From contig NZ_JAFIQV010000052.1 of NCBI RefSeq assembly GCF_017356015.1, positions 1 through 44,433 on the forward strand: DNA of 44,433 nt. The letters are read 5' to 3'. Below are positions 23,627 through 31,855 of the stretch, one piece after another. Source of the DNA: Azospirillum sp. SYSU D00513. GTDB lineage: Bacteria; Pseudomonadota; Alphaproteobacteria; Azospirillales; Azospirillaceae. Each line of letters begins with the position of its first letter. The first letter of the stretch is position 1. The notes below the pieces were generated by a model. That model did not search any database, was not told where the DNA came from, and worked only from the letters and a program-made list of their open reading frames with translations. Made by a program: the position numbers and the translations under genes.

Positions 23627-24739
23627 ATGTATGTCGCCGTGAAGGGTGGCGAGAAGGCCATCGACAACGCGCACCGGCTGATGGCGGAGGAGCGCCGGGG
23701 CGATCCCGGAACGCCGCCCCTGAGCCTCGACCAGATCGCCGGCCAGCTCGGCCTCGCGGTGGACCGGGTGATGACCGAGGGCTCGGTCTACGACCGCGAG
23801 CTGGCGGCACTGGCCGTGAAGCAGGCGCAGGGCGACCTGATCGAGGCGATCTTCCTGGTCCGCGCCTATCGCACGACCCTGCCGCGCTTCGGCGCCAGCG
23901 AGCCGATCGACACTGCGGGCATGGCGATCCGCCGCCGCATCTCCGCCGCCTTCAAGGACCTGCCGGGCGGGCAGATGCTGGGGCCAACCTACGACTACAC
24001 CCACCGCCTGCTGGATTTCGGCCTCGCCGACGGTGCCGCGCCGGAACCGGCCGCCGTGGGCGCGGCCCCGGTGGAGCGGGACATCCCGCGGGTGGCCGAG
24101 GTGCTGGGCCATGAGGGGCTGATCGAGCGCGAGGAGCCCGGCGACGGCGCGGCTCCCGGCGACCTGACGCGCCAGCCCCTGGCCTATCCGGCCGGGCGCG
24201 ACCTGCGGCTCCAGAATCTGGCGCGCGGGGACGAGGGCTTCCTGCTGGCGCTCGCCTATTCCGGCCAGCGCGGCTACGGCAACACCCACCCCTTCGCGGG
24301 CGAGATCCGCATGGGCGAGGTCGCGGTCGAGCTGGTGCCGGAGGAGCTGGGCTTCCCCGTGGAAATCGGCGAGATCACGGTCACCGAATGCCAGATGATC
24401 AACCAGTTCAAGGGGTCGAAGACCCAGCCGCCGCAGTTCACGCGCGGCTACGGCCTGTCCTTCGGCCGGGCCGAGCGCAAGGCCATGGCGATGGCGCTGG
24501 TGGACCGGGCGCTGCGCTGCGCGGAGCTGGGGGAGGAGCCGGTCTCCCCGGCGCAGGACCAGGAGTTCGTCCTGTCCCACTCCGACAACGTGGAGGCGTC
24601 GGGCTTCGTGCAGCACCTGAAGCTGCCGCATTACGTGGATTTCCAATCCGAACTCGAACTGATCCGGCGCCTGCGCGCCCGCGAGGCCGCCGGCCCGCCG
24701 GGCGGCGACGGGACCGGCACGCGGGAGGCGGCCGAATGA
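23627..24739 (+). CDS. phnI: C-P lyase subunit PhnI (purine ribonucleoside triphosphate phosphonylase)
   Basis: 370 residues, slightly longer than the E. coli protein. Family stretches are MYVAVKGGEKAIDNAHRLMA, QAQGDLIEAIFLVRAYRTTL, GYGNTHPFAGEIRMGEVAVE and SDNVEASGFVQHLKLPHYVD. PhnI attaches the phosphonate to ribose by displacing adenine from ATP. It starts 4 bp after phnH with GGGGAG upstream and overlaps phnJ (ATGA at 24736-24739). Confidence 0.95.
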   Translation: MYVAVKGGEKAIDNAHRLMAEERRGDPGTPPLSLDQIAGQLGLAVDRVMTEGSVYDRELAALAVKQAQGDLIEAIFLVRAYRTTLPRFGASEPIDTAGMAIRRRISAAFKDLPGGQMLGPTYDYTHRLLDFGLADGAAPEPAAVGAAPVERDIPRVAEVLGHEGLIEREEPGDGAAPGDLTRQPLAYPAGRDLRLQNLARGDEGFLLALAYSGQRGYGNTHPFAGEIRMGEVAVELVPEELGFPVEIGEITVTECQMINQFKGSKTQPPQFTRGYGLSFGRAERKAMAMALVDRALRCAELGEEPVSPAQDQEFVLSHSDNVEASGFVQHLKLPHYVDFQSELELIRRLRAREAAGPPGGDGTGTREAAE

Positions 24740-25584
24740 CCAGCGGCTACAACTTCGCCTATCTGGACGAACAGACCAAGCGCATGATCCGGCGCGCCAT
24801 CCTGAAGGCGGTGGCGATCCCCGGCTACCAGGTGCCCTTCGGCAGCCGGGAGATGCCCTTGCCCTACGGATGGGGCACCGGCGGCATCCAGGTGACGGCC
24901 GCCGTGATCGGCGCCCGCGACGTGCTGAAGGTAATCGACCAGGGCGCCGACGACACCACCAACGCCGTCTCGATCCGGCGCTTCTTCGCCCGCACCGCAG
25001 ACATCGCGACCACCGAGCGGACCACCGAGGCGACCGTGATCCAGACCCGCCACCGCATCCCCGAGACGCCGCTGCGCGAGGGGCAGATCCTGGTCTACCA
25101 GGTGCCGATCCCCGAGCCCCTGCGCTGGCTGGAGCCGCGCGAGACGGAGACGCGGCGCATGCACGCCCTGTCCGACTACGGCGCCATGCACGTCAAGCTG
25201 TACGAGGACATCGCGCGCCACGGCCGGATCGCCACCTCCTACGACTATCCGGTCCTGGTGGCGGGCCGCTACCTGATGCGCCCCTCGCCCATCCCGAAGT
25301 TCGACAATCCGAAAATGCACATGAACCCGGCGCTCCAACTGTTCGGCGCGGGGCGCGAGCGCCGCATCTACGCCGTGCCCCCCTTCACGGAGGTCCGGAG
25401 CCTCGATTTCGAGGACCACCCCTTCGAGGTGCAGCGCTGGGACCAGGCCTGCGCGCTGTGCGGGTCGCGGGAGTCCTTCCTGGACGAGGTGGTGACCGAC
25501 GACCGGGGCGGACGGATGTTCGTCTGCTCCGACACCGATTACTGCGGCGGGCAGCAGGCCCGCCAGGCGGAGGCCGCGGAATGA
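24736..25584 (+). CDS. phnJ: Carbon-phosphorus lyase PhnJ (radical SAM)
   Basis: 282 residues. The catalytic subunit that breaks the C-P bond with S-adenosylmethionine and a 4Fe-4S cluster. The cysteine set is intact near the C-terminus: CALCG (CxxC), then CSDTDYC about 20 residues on, matching the three cluster cysteines and the thiyl-radical cysteine of E. coli PhnJ. N-terminal blocks SGYNFAYLDEQTKRMIRRAI and VPFGSREMPLPYGWGTGGIQ are typical. It overlaps both phnI and phnK by 4 bp, so translation is coupled. Confidence 0.96.
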   Translation: MTSGYNFAYLDEQTKRMIRRAILKAVAIPGYQVPFGSREMPLPYGWGTGGIQVTAAVIGARDVLKVIDQGADDTTNAVSIRRFFARTADIATTERTTEATVIQTRHRIPETPLREGQILVYQVPIPEPLRWLEPRETETRRMHALSDYGAMHVKLYEDIARHGRIATSYDYPVLVAGRYLMRPSPIPKFDNPKMHMNPALQLFGAGRERRIYAVPPFTEVRSLDFEDHPFEVQRWDQACALCGSRESFLDEVVTDDRGGRMFVCSDTDYCGGQQARQAEAAE

Positions 25585-26357
25585 GCGAACAGCCGCTTCT
25601 GAGGGTCGAAGGGCTCACCCGCCTGTATGGGGAGCGCGTCGGCTGCCGCGACGTCTCCTTCGCGCTGTGGCCGGGCGAGGTGATGGGCATCGTCGGCGAG
25701 TCCGGCTCGGGCAAGACGACGCTGCTGAACTGCCTTTCCGCCCGGCTGGAGCCGAATGCCGGCCGTGTCCTCTACGACACCCGGCACGAGGGGCCGGTGG
25801 ACGTCTACGGGCTGTCCGAGGCGCGCCGGCGCCAGCTGACCCGCACCGACTGGGGCATCGTCCACCAGAACCCGCGCGACGGGCTGCGCATGGGCGTGTC
25901 CGCCGGGGCCAACGTCGGCGAGCGGCTGATGGCGGTCGGCGCCCGCAACTACGGCGCCATTCGCGAGGAGGCCGGAAACTGGCTGGAGATGGTGGAGATC
26001 GACACCGGCCGGCTGGACGACCAGCCGCGGACCTTTTCCGGCGGCATGCTCCAGCGCCTCCAGATCGCCCGCAACCTCGTCACCCGGCCGCGGCTGGTCT
26101 TCATGGACGAGCCCACGGGCGGGCTGGACGTCTCGGTTCAGGCGCGGCTGCTCGACCTGCTGCGCCGGCTCGTCGCCGACCTCGGCCTCGCGGCCATCGT
26201 CGTGACGCACGACCTCGCCGTGGCCCGGCTTCTGGCGCACCGGCTGATGGTGATGCGCCGGGGCGAGGTCGTGGAACAGGGCCTGACCGACCAGGTGCTG
26301 GACGACCCGCACCATCCCTACACGCAGCTCCTCGTTTCCTCGGTGCTCCAGCCATGA
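25581..26357 (+). CDS. phnK: C-P lyase complex ATP-binding protein PhnK
   Basis: 258 residues, ABC-type ATPase of the PhnK group that docks on the PhnGHIJ core. Walker A GESGSGKTTL, the PhnK-typical VHQNPRDGLRMGVSAGANVG, signature FSGGMLQRLQIARNL, and Walker B LVFMDEPTGGLDVS are present. It overlaps phnJ and phnL by ATGA. Confidence 0.95.
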   Translation: MSEQPLLRVEGLTRLYGERVGCRDVSFALWPGEVMGIVGESGSGKTTLLNCLSARLEPNAGRVLYDTRHEGPVDVYGLSEARRRQLTRTDWGIVHQNPRDGLRMGVSAGANVGERLMAVGARNYGAIREEAGNWLEMVEIDTGRLDDQPRTFSGGMLQRLQIARNLVTRPRLVFMDEPTGGLDVSVQARLLDLLRRLVADLGLAAIVVTHDLAVARLLAHRLMVMRRGEVVEQGLTDQVLDDPHHPYTQLLVSSVLQP

Positions 26358-27049
26358 CCCCGATGATATCGGTCTCCGACCTGTCCAAGACCTATGTGCT
26401 GCACACCCAGGGCGGCACCGCGATCCCGGTCTTCCGCAACGCGAGCCTGGAGGTGCGGGCCGGCGAATGCGTGGCGCTGCACGGGCCGAGCGGCTCGGGC
26501 AAATCGACCCTGCTGCGCTGCCTCTACGGCAACTGCAAGCCGGACGCCGGCTCGATCCGGGTGCGCCACGGCGACGGCGCGGTGGACGTCGCCAGCGCCG
26601 ACCCGCGCGCCATCATCGGGCTGCGCACGCACAGCCTCGGCTATGTCAGCCAGTTCCTGCGCGCCATTCCCCGCGTCCCCGCCATCGAGGTGGTGGCGGA
26701 GCCCCTGCGGGCGCGCGGCGCGGGGGCGGATGCGGCCAAGGAGCGGGCGGCGGAGCTGCTGGCGCGGCTGCGCATCCCGGAACGGCTGTGGGCGCTGGCC
26801 CCTGCCACCTTCTCCGGCGGCGAGCAGCAGCGCGTCAACATCGCCCGTGGCTTCGCCGCCGGCCACCCGATCCTGCTGCTGGACGAGCCGACCGCCTCGC
26901 TCGACGCCCGCAACCGCGCCGTCGTGGCCGGGCTGATCGCGGAGGCGAAAGCCGCCGGCACCGCCCTGGTGGGCGTCTTCCACGACGACGAGATCCGCGA
27001 GGCCGTCGCCGACCGCACCGTCGACATGCAGAGCGAGACCGTCCAATGA
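26354..27049 (+). CDS. phnL: C-P lyase complex ATP-binding protein PhnL
   Basis: 231 residues. ABC-type ATPase with Walker A GPSGSGKSTLLRC, the PhnL-typical SLGYVSQFLRAIPRVPAIEV, signature FSGGEQQRVNIARGF and Walker B ILLLDEPTASLDA. It acts with PhnK on the C-P lyase core rather than as a transporter. It overlaps phnK and phnM by 4 bp. Confidence 0.95.
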   Translation: MTPMISVSDLSKTYVLHTQGGTAIPVFRNASLEVRAGECVALHGPSGSGKSTLLRCLYGNCKPDAGSIRVRHGDGAVDVASADPRAIIGLRTHSLGYVSQFLRAIPRVPAIEVVAEPLRARGAGADAAKERAAELLARLRIPERLWALAPATFSGGEQQRVNIARGFAAGHPILLLDEPTASLDARNRAVVAGLIAEAKAAGTALVGVFHDDEIREAVADRTVDMQSETVQ

Positions 27050-28203
27050 ACCGGGAACCGTCCCAGGACCTCGTCTTCCGGAACGCGCGGGTAGTGACCC
27101 GCAACGAGGTGTTCCACGGCACCGTCTGCGTCCGCGACGGGCTGCTGGCCGACCTGGCGCGCGGCGACAGCGCCGTGGCCGGCGCCATCGACTGCGAGGG
27201 CGACCATCTGCTGCCGGGGCTGGTCGAACTCCACACCGACAATCTCGAAAAGCACATGACCCCGCGCCCGAAGGTGCGCTGGAACCCGGCGGCGGCGGCC
27301 ATGGCGCACGACGCGCAGATGGCGTCCGCCGGCGTCACCACCGTCTTCGACGCCATCGCCTGCGGCGACGTCATGGACGGATCGGCCCGGCTCGCCAACC
27401 TGGAGGCGATGGTCGCGGCCATCGGCAACGGCCAGGCGGACGGCCATTTCCGGGCCGAGCACCGGCTGCACCTGCGCTGCGAGGTCGCCTGCGCCAACAT
27501 ACTGGAGCTTTTCGGCGCCTTCCTCGACGACCCGCTGGTGCGCATCGTCTCGCTGATGGACCACACGCCCGGCCAGCGCCAGTTCGTGCGCGAGGACAAG
27601 TACCGGGAATACTACATGGGCAAATACGGCCTCTCCCCGGCGGAGATGGCCGAATTCACCGCGCGCCAGCAGGCGGCGAGCGCGCTCCATTCCGCCAAGC
27701 ACCGGCGGATCATCGCGGAGATCTGCCGCGGCCGGGGCTTCATCGTGGCGAGCCACGACGACGCCACGCTGGAGCATGTGGAGGAAGCGCGCGGCCTCGG
27801 CACGCATTTCTCCGAGTTCCCGACGACGCTGGAAGCCGCCAGGGCGGCCCGTGCCGAGGGCATGAAGGTGCTGATGGGTGCTCCCAACGTCGTGCGCGGC
27901 GGCTCCCATTCCGGCAACATCTCGGCGGCGGAGCTGGCGGCGGAGGGCTGCCTGGACCTGCTCTCCTCCGACTATGTGCCGATCAGCCTGATGCACGCCG
28001 CCTTCCTGCTGCACCGGGGGCCGCTCGGCCTGCCCCTGCACGAGACGGTCGCCATGGTCTCCGCCTCCCCGGCCGAGACGGCGGGACTGGACGACCGCGG
28101 CCGCATCGAACCGGGACGCCGCGCCGACCTCGTCCGCGTCCGCGACACCGGCGACGTGCCGGTGATCCGCGGCGTCTGGCGGCAGGGCCGGCAGGTCGCG
28201 TGA
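27046..28203 (+). CDS. phnM: PhnM, ribosyl-phosphonate triphosphate diphosphatase
   Basis: 385 residues, amidohydrolase superfamily. The metal-binding ELHTDNLEKHMTPRPKVRW block, LMDHTPGQRQF, ASHDDATLEHVEEA and APNVVRGGSHSGNI are the family signatures. PhnM removes pyrophosphate from the ribosyl triphosphate phosphonate to give the substrate of PhnJ. It is the last gene of the plus-strand operon and is followed by a strong terminator at 28251-28281. Confidence 0.96.
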   Translation: MNREPSQDLVFRNARVVTRNEVFHGTVCVRDGLLADLARGDSAVAGAIDCEGDHLLPGLVELHTDNLEKHMTPRPKVRWNPAAAAMAHDAQMASAGVTTVFDAIACGDVMDGSARLANLEAMVAAIGNGQADGHFRAEHRLHLRCEVACANILELFGAFLDDPLVRIVSLMDHTPGQRQFVREDKYREYYMGKYGLSPAEMAEFTARQQAASALHSAKHRRIIAEICRGRGFIVASHDDATLEHVEEARGLGTHFSEFPTTLEAARAARAEGMKVLMGAPNVVRGGSHSGNISAAELAAEGCLDLLSSDYVPISLMHAAFLLHRGPLGLPLHETVAMVSASPAETAGLDDRGRIEPGRRADLVRVRDTGDVPVIRGVWRQGRQVA

Positions 28204-28250
28204 CGGGTCGCCGGCCGGGAGTTCTTCGTTCCGGGAGTTCATCGTTCTTC

Positions 28251-28281
28251 AAGGGGACCGGCGGCGCCGGTCCCCTTCTTT
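28251..28281 (+). terminator. Rho-independent terminator after phnM
   Basis: A 12-bp perfect stem (AAGGGGACCGGC at 28251-28262, complement at 28266-28277) with a 3-base GGC loop, then CTTTT. It lies 48 bp after the phnM stop and ends the phnGHIJKLM unit. The T run is on the plus side; the minus side has no such run. Confidence 0.9.
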
Positions 28282-28564
28282 TCAGACAGGCCTCAAGGGC
28301 AGGCCCGGACCCGGCGGCCGCTCGGTCCGGATCGGGCCGCCCTGGCGCAGCACACCCCCGGCGCGCACGATCGCCATGACCCCGGCCTTGCGGATGATGT
28401 TGCCCTGTGCATCCCGGTCCAGAACGGCCGCCATCAGGCCCGGCTGGAACGCGTCGATCTGGACACAGGGATTGCGCAGGCCGGTTAGCTCAACGACGGC
28501 CTCATCGCCGAGATGAAGCCTGGCGCTGCTTGCCGAAGGCGTGAACGGCGCCGAGGCACACCGC
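28282..28564 (-). pseudogene. MOSC domain gene remnant, C-terminal part only
   Basis: On the minus strand this reads LHLGDEAVVELTGLRNPC, QIDAFQPGLMAAVLDRDAQG, NIIRKAGVMAIVRAGGVLRQ and a proline-rich end, stopping with TGA at 28282-28284. That is the C-terminal half of a small MOSC protein, with the conserved cysteine of LRNPC. In frame upstream there is a TGA (about 28562-28564) and no start codon or N-terminal half, so it is a truncated relic. It differs from the MOSC gene at 1.1-1.9 kb. It lies between the converging phnM and phnN and marks a past rearrangement. Confidence 0.7.
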
Positions 28565-28599
28565 CGTCACGATCCCTCCCGCCATCGCGTTCCGTCTCC

Positions 28600-29232
28600 T
28601 CATTGCGCCACCCGGCGGCGCGCCACCGTTCCGTAGGGGCCTTCAGGCCCGGATTTGATCCTGTCTATGACGGCGACGAAAGCGCGGATGCCGTCTTCGG
28701 GCGACGCGTCGTTGACGACGGTCTGCACGTCGGGGCCTGCGGGAAGGAACTCCTCGGCACGGCGCAGGCGGGCAAGGATGTCGGCGGCGGATTCGCGGCC
28801 GCGGCCGGCGAGGCGCGCGGCCAGCAGCTGGGGCGGTGCCGTGACCACCACCACCCGCACCGGCGCCTGCCGGCGCCTCGCATCGGCGATGACGGTCCTG
28901 GACACGTTGGCGACCACCGCGACGCCGGCCCGGCGCTGCGCCTGCACGCTGGCGGGGATGCCGTAGCCCAGCCCATGGGCGCGCCAGGACAGCAGGAAGG
29001 CGCCCGTGCGTTCGGCCTCGGCGAAATCCTCGGGCGAGAGGACGTCATGGTCCTCCGCCCCGGCCTGCGCGTCGCGGGTCACCACGCGGCGGGCGAAGGA
29101 CAGCGACCCGTCGCCGGCCAGCGCGCGCCGCGCGCCCTCGATGAGCGTGTCCTTTCCGGCGCCGCTCGGGCCGACGACGAGGATCAGGGGCGCGAGCGGT
29201 TGAGTGGGACCCGTGTCGGCTGGGTTGGTCAC
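28600..29232 (-). CDS. phnN: Ribose 1,5-bisphosphate phosphokinase PhnN
   Basis: 210 residues, of the guanylate-kinase-like PhnN family. Walker A GPSGAGKDTL (D where GMP kinases have S/T), then FARRVVTRDAQAGAEDHDVL, FLLSWRAHGLGYGIPASVQA, and a C-terminal RLAGRGRESAADILARLRRA. The enzyme makes PRPP from ribose 1,5-bisphosphate, the last step of the C-P lyase route. It starts with GTG at 29230-29232, overlapping the stop of the acetyltransferase gene (GTGA), so it is coupled. Confidence 0.93.
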   Translation of the reverse strand: MTNPADTGPTQPLAPLILVVGPSGAGKDTLIEGARRALAGDGSLSFARRVVTRDAQAGAEDHDVLSPEDFAEAERTGAFLLSWRAHGLGYGIPASVQAQRRAGVAVVANVSRTVIADARRRQAPVRVVVVTAPPQLLAARLAGRGRESAADILARLRRAEEFLPAGPDVQTVVNDASPEDGIRAFVAVIDRIKSGPEGPYGTVARRRVAQ

Positions 29233-29885
29233 CGGTCGTAGGCCTCCGCGAAGGCCGCGGCGTCCAGCCTCCGGAAATCCTCCAGCGCCGCGTCGAGCCG
29301 GTCGTGCGTCCAGTCCCACCAGGCGATGCGCTGGAGCCGCTCGGCGGTGCGCTCGTCGACGCGCATGCGCAGGACGCGCGCCGGCACGCCCACGGCGATG
29401 GCATAGGCCGGCACGTCCTTGGTCACCACCGCGCCGCTGCCGACGATGGCGCCGGTCCCGATGGTGACGCCGGGCATGACGATGGCGTTGTGGCCGATCC
29501 AGACGTCGTGGCCGATGGTGACCTTGTGGTCGCGCCGCCACTGGAAGAACTCGGCCTCGTCCTCCGCCTGGAACCCGTGGGAGCGGGAGCGGTAGGTGAA
29601 GTGATGCAGGGTCGCGCGCCACCAGGGATGGTTGCTCGGGTTGATGCGGACGCCGGTCGCGATGTTGCAGAATTTCCCGATGACGGCGTGGGCGATCTGG
29701 TTGTCGCCCATCGCGTAGCCGTAATCGCCCAGCTCCGTCTCCAGCACGGAGGAGCGGGGGCCGAGATAGGTGTAGCGGCCGAAATCCGAGGCCCGCACCA
29801 CGGAGGACGGATCGATCTCCGGCGTTTCGGACAGGACGCGGTTCTGGGTCCAGGGCTCGTTGCCCTGCCCGCAATCGATGCGCAT
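29229..29885 (-). CDS. Phosphonate-locus hexapeptide-repeat acetyltransferase
   Basis: 218 residues with a left-handed beta-helix: repeated hexads around VIGKFCNIATGVRINPSNHP and VTIGHDVWIGHNAIVMPGVT, then IGTGAIVGSGAVVTKDVPAY. The region HHFTYRSRSHGFQAEDEAEF carries the xenobiotic acetyltransferase-type active-site histidine. This subfamily is regularly encoded in phn clusters of alphaproteobacteria, and may N-acetylate aminoalkylphosphonates as PhnO does, though it is a different fold; the substrate is unproven. It follows phnE by 14 bp and overlaps phnN. Confidence 0.85.
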   Translation of the reverse strand: MRIDCGQGNEPWTQNRVLSETPEIDPSSVVRASDFGRYTYLGPRSSVLETELGDYGYAMGDNQIAHAVIGKFCNIATGVRINPSNHPWWRATLHHFTYRSRSHGFQAEDEAEFFQWRRDHKVTIGHDVWIGHNAIVMPGVTIGTGAIVGSGAVVTKDVPAYAIAVGVPARVLRMRVDERTAERLQRIAWWDWTHDRLDAALEDFRRLDAAAFAEAYDR

Positions 29886-29899
29886 CGGCGAAGGGTCCT

Positions 29900-30721
29900 T
29901 CAGATGAACAGTTTGCGCAGGCGCGCGGACGCGATGTCGATGAGGGTCACGGTGGCGATGATGATCAGCATCACCGCGCAGGTCTCGGCGAAGTAGAAGC
30001 CCCGGATGATTTCCCAGAGCACCACGCCGATGCCGCCCGCCCCCACCATGCCGACCACCGTGGCGGAGCGGACGTTGGATTCGAAACGGTAGAGCGTGTA
30101 GCTGATCCACAGCGGCAGGACCTGCGGGATCACGCCATAGGCGATCTCCTCCAGCGCGTTGGCGCCGGTGGCGCGGATGCCCTCCACCGGGCGCGGGTCG
30201 ATGGCCTCGACCGCCTCGGAGAAGAGCTTGGCGAGGATGCCCGTGGTGTGGATGAACAGGGCCATCACGCCCGCGAAGGGGCCGAGCCCGACCGCCACGA
30301 CGAACAGCATGGCGAAGACCATCTCGTTGATGGCGCGGAAGGCGTCCATCAGGCGGCGCACCGGCTGGCGGACCCAGACCGGGGCGATGTTCTCCGCGCA
30401 GAGCAGCCCGAAGGGCACGGCGAGAACGACCGACAGCGCCGTTCCCCAGACGGCGATCTGCAGGGTGATCAGCATCTCCTGCAGGTAATAGCGCCAATCC
30501 GTGAAGTTCGGCGGGAAGAAGTCGCGCGCGAAGGTCGCCATGTTGCCGGCGTCGGAGATGAGCGCCCAGGGGCGGATCTCCGCTCCTTCCCAGGAGGCGG
30601 CCAGCACGGCCAGCAGCACGGCCCAGCCCAGCAGGGCCGGCAGGGACTGGCGCAGGGGCGGAGACAGCGGCACCTTGCCGCCGGCGGATGCGGCGGGGGC
30701 CACGGAGGGCGACGTGGTCAT
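29900..30721 (-). CDS. phnE: Phosphonate ABC transporter permease PhnE
   Basis: 273 residues with about six hydrophobic helices and the binding-protein-dependent permease motif with the EAA loop (SEAVEAIDPRPVEGIRATGA). Other family blocks are FRAINEMVFAMLFVVAVGLG and TVVGMVGAGGIGVVLWEIIR. It forms the channel for PhnCD. ATG 30719-30721 is taken; the upstream TTG at 30763 lies inside the hairpin region and lacks a ribosome site. The ribosome site for this ATG is weak (GAGCGCGAG). Confidence 0.92.
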   Translation of the reverse strand: MTTSPSVAPAASAGGKVPLSPPLRQSLPALLGWAVLLAVLAASWEGAEIRPWALISDAGNMATFARDFFPPNFTDWRYYLQEMLITLQIAVWGTALSVVLAVPFGLLCAENIAPVWVRQPVRRLMDAFRAINEMVFAMLFVVAVGLGPFAGVMALFIHTTGILAKLFSEAVEAIDPRPVEGIRATGANALEEIAYGVIPQVLPLWISYTLYRFESNVRSATVVGMVGAGGIGVVLWEIIRGFYFAETCAVMLIIIATVTLIDIASARLRKLFI

Positions 30722-30764
30722 GCGGGGCTCGCGCTCGTTTCGTGCGGAATGGGGGATAAGCAAA

Positions 30765-30789
30765 GGGCGGCGGGACCGGCCCGCCGCCC
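30765..30789. repeat. Hairpin between phnD and phnE, possible attenuator
   Basis: Perfect 10-bp stem GGGCGGCGGG (30765-30774) and its complement (30780-30789) with a 5-base loop, in the gap between phnD and phnE. On the minus strand it is followed by TTTG only, so termination would be partial at best. It could stabilise the phnD message or lower phnE expression. Confidence 0.6.
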
Positions 30790-30806
30790 GTCGGTCCGTC
30801 AGCTCC

Positions 30807-31805
30807 TTACTGGGCCGAGGCCAGCGTCTTCAGCCGGGCGAGCTGCGCGTCGATGTCGGCCAGCTTCGCCGCCTTCTCCTCGGCCGGCATCTCCGTCGTC
30901 TCGATCTTGGTGCGGGCCTTGAACAGCTCGAGCTGGCGGATCGGGATCAGCTGGCTGTTGGTCGATTCCTTGAAGGGCGCCCATTTCAGGCCGGCCAGCA
31001 CCTTGCTCTCCCGCTCGAGCTGGGCGTCGGGCTTGCCCGGCGTCTTCACCCCGTAGCCGAGGAGGAAGTCCTTGATTTTCTTCTTGTCGCCGTCGCTCAG
31101 GTCCTTGCGCCAGACCAGCGGGTCGGCCGGGATCAGCGGCGAGGTCCAGATCACCTTGATCTGCGCGTACTTCTCCGGGAAACGGTCCTGGATCTTGCCC
31201 AGGTTCTCGTTGTTGTTGGTGGCGACGTCCACCTGGCCGTTGGCGACGGCGAGCGCGTTGGTCTCGTGGTTGGCGCTGACCACCCGCTTGAAGACCGCCT
31301 TGGGATCGGCGATGCCGTTCTGGGCGAACACGTAGTAGCCCGGCACCAGGAAGCCCGAGGTCGAGTTCGGGTCGCCGTTGCCGAAGGACAGGCTGCCGGC
31401 CTTCTTCAGCACGTCCTCCATGGACGCCAGCGGGCTGTCCTTGTGGACGATCAGGTGCGACCAGTAGCCCGGATTGCCGGACACATCGACCGACTGGGCG
31501 AAGACCTCGCCCCCGGCGCGGTCGACCGCCTCCATGGCCGCCTTGTTGCCGTACCAGGCGACCTGCACCTTGTCGAAGCGCATGCCTTCGATGATGCCGG
31601 CATAGTCGGGCGCGAAGAAGGCGCGGACCTTCATGCCCGTCTGCTTCTCCATGTCCTCCAGCAGGGGCTGCCAGTCCTGCTTCAGGTTCTGCGAGGATTC
31701 GGTGGAGATGATCCCGAAGGACAGCTCCTTCAGGTCGGCCCGGGCGGCACCGGAGAGGCAGAGGCCGGACAGCAGGACGCCGGCCGCGACGATCGTGCGC
31801 TTCAT
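30807..31805 (-). CDS. phnD: Phosphonate ABC transporter substrate-binding protein PhnD
   Basis: 332 residues with a signal peptide (residues 1-23, ending GAARA). Family blocks are LSFGIISTESSQNLKQDWQP, FDKVQVAWYGNKAAMEAVDR, GDPNSTSGFLVPGYYVFAQN and ATNNNENLGKI. It binds alkylphosphonates in the periplasm for PhnCE. It lies about 50 bp downstream of phnC. Confidence 0.95.
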   Translation of the reverse strand: MKRTIVAAGVLLSGLCLSGAARADLKELSFGIISTESSQNLKQDWQPLLEDMEKQTGMKVRAFFAPDYAGIIEGMRFDKVQVAWYGNKAAMEAVDRAGGEVFAQSVDVSGNPGYWSHLIVHKDSPLASMEDVLKKAGSLSFGNGDPNSTSGFLVPGYYVFAQNGIADPKAVFKRVVSANHETNALAVANGQVDVATNNNENLGKIQDRFPEKYAQIKVIWTSPLIPADPLVWRKDLSDGDKKKIKDFLLGYGVKTPGKPDAQLERESKVLAGLKWAPFKESTNSQLIPIRQLELFKARTKIETTEMPAEEKAAKLADIDAQLARLKTLASAQ

Positions 31806-31855
31806 GGGAGGCTCCAGTTCTTGGCTGTTGGTTCGTACGAGGAAGGGAGCGGCGT

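Noticed and set aside
26641..28242. Minus-strand frame of 533 codons opposite phnL and phnM
   Set aside because: Shadow of the overlapping phn genes; no recognisable protein.
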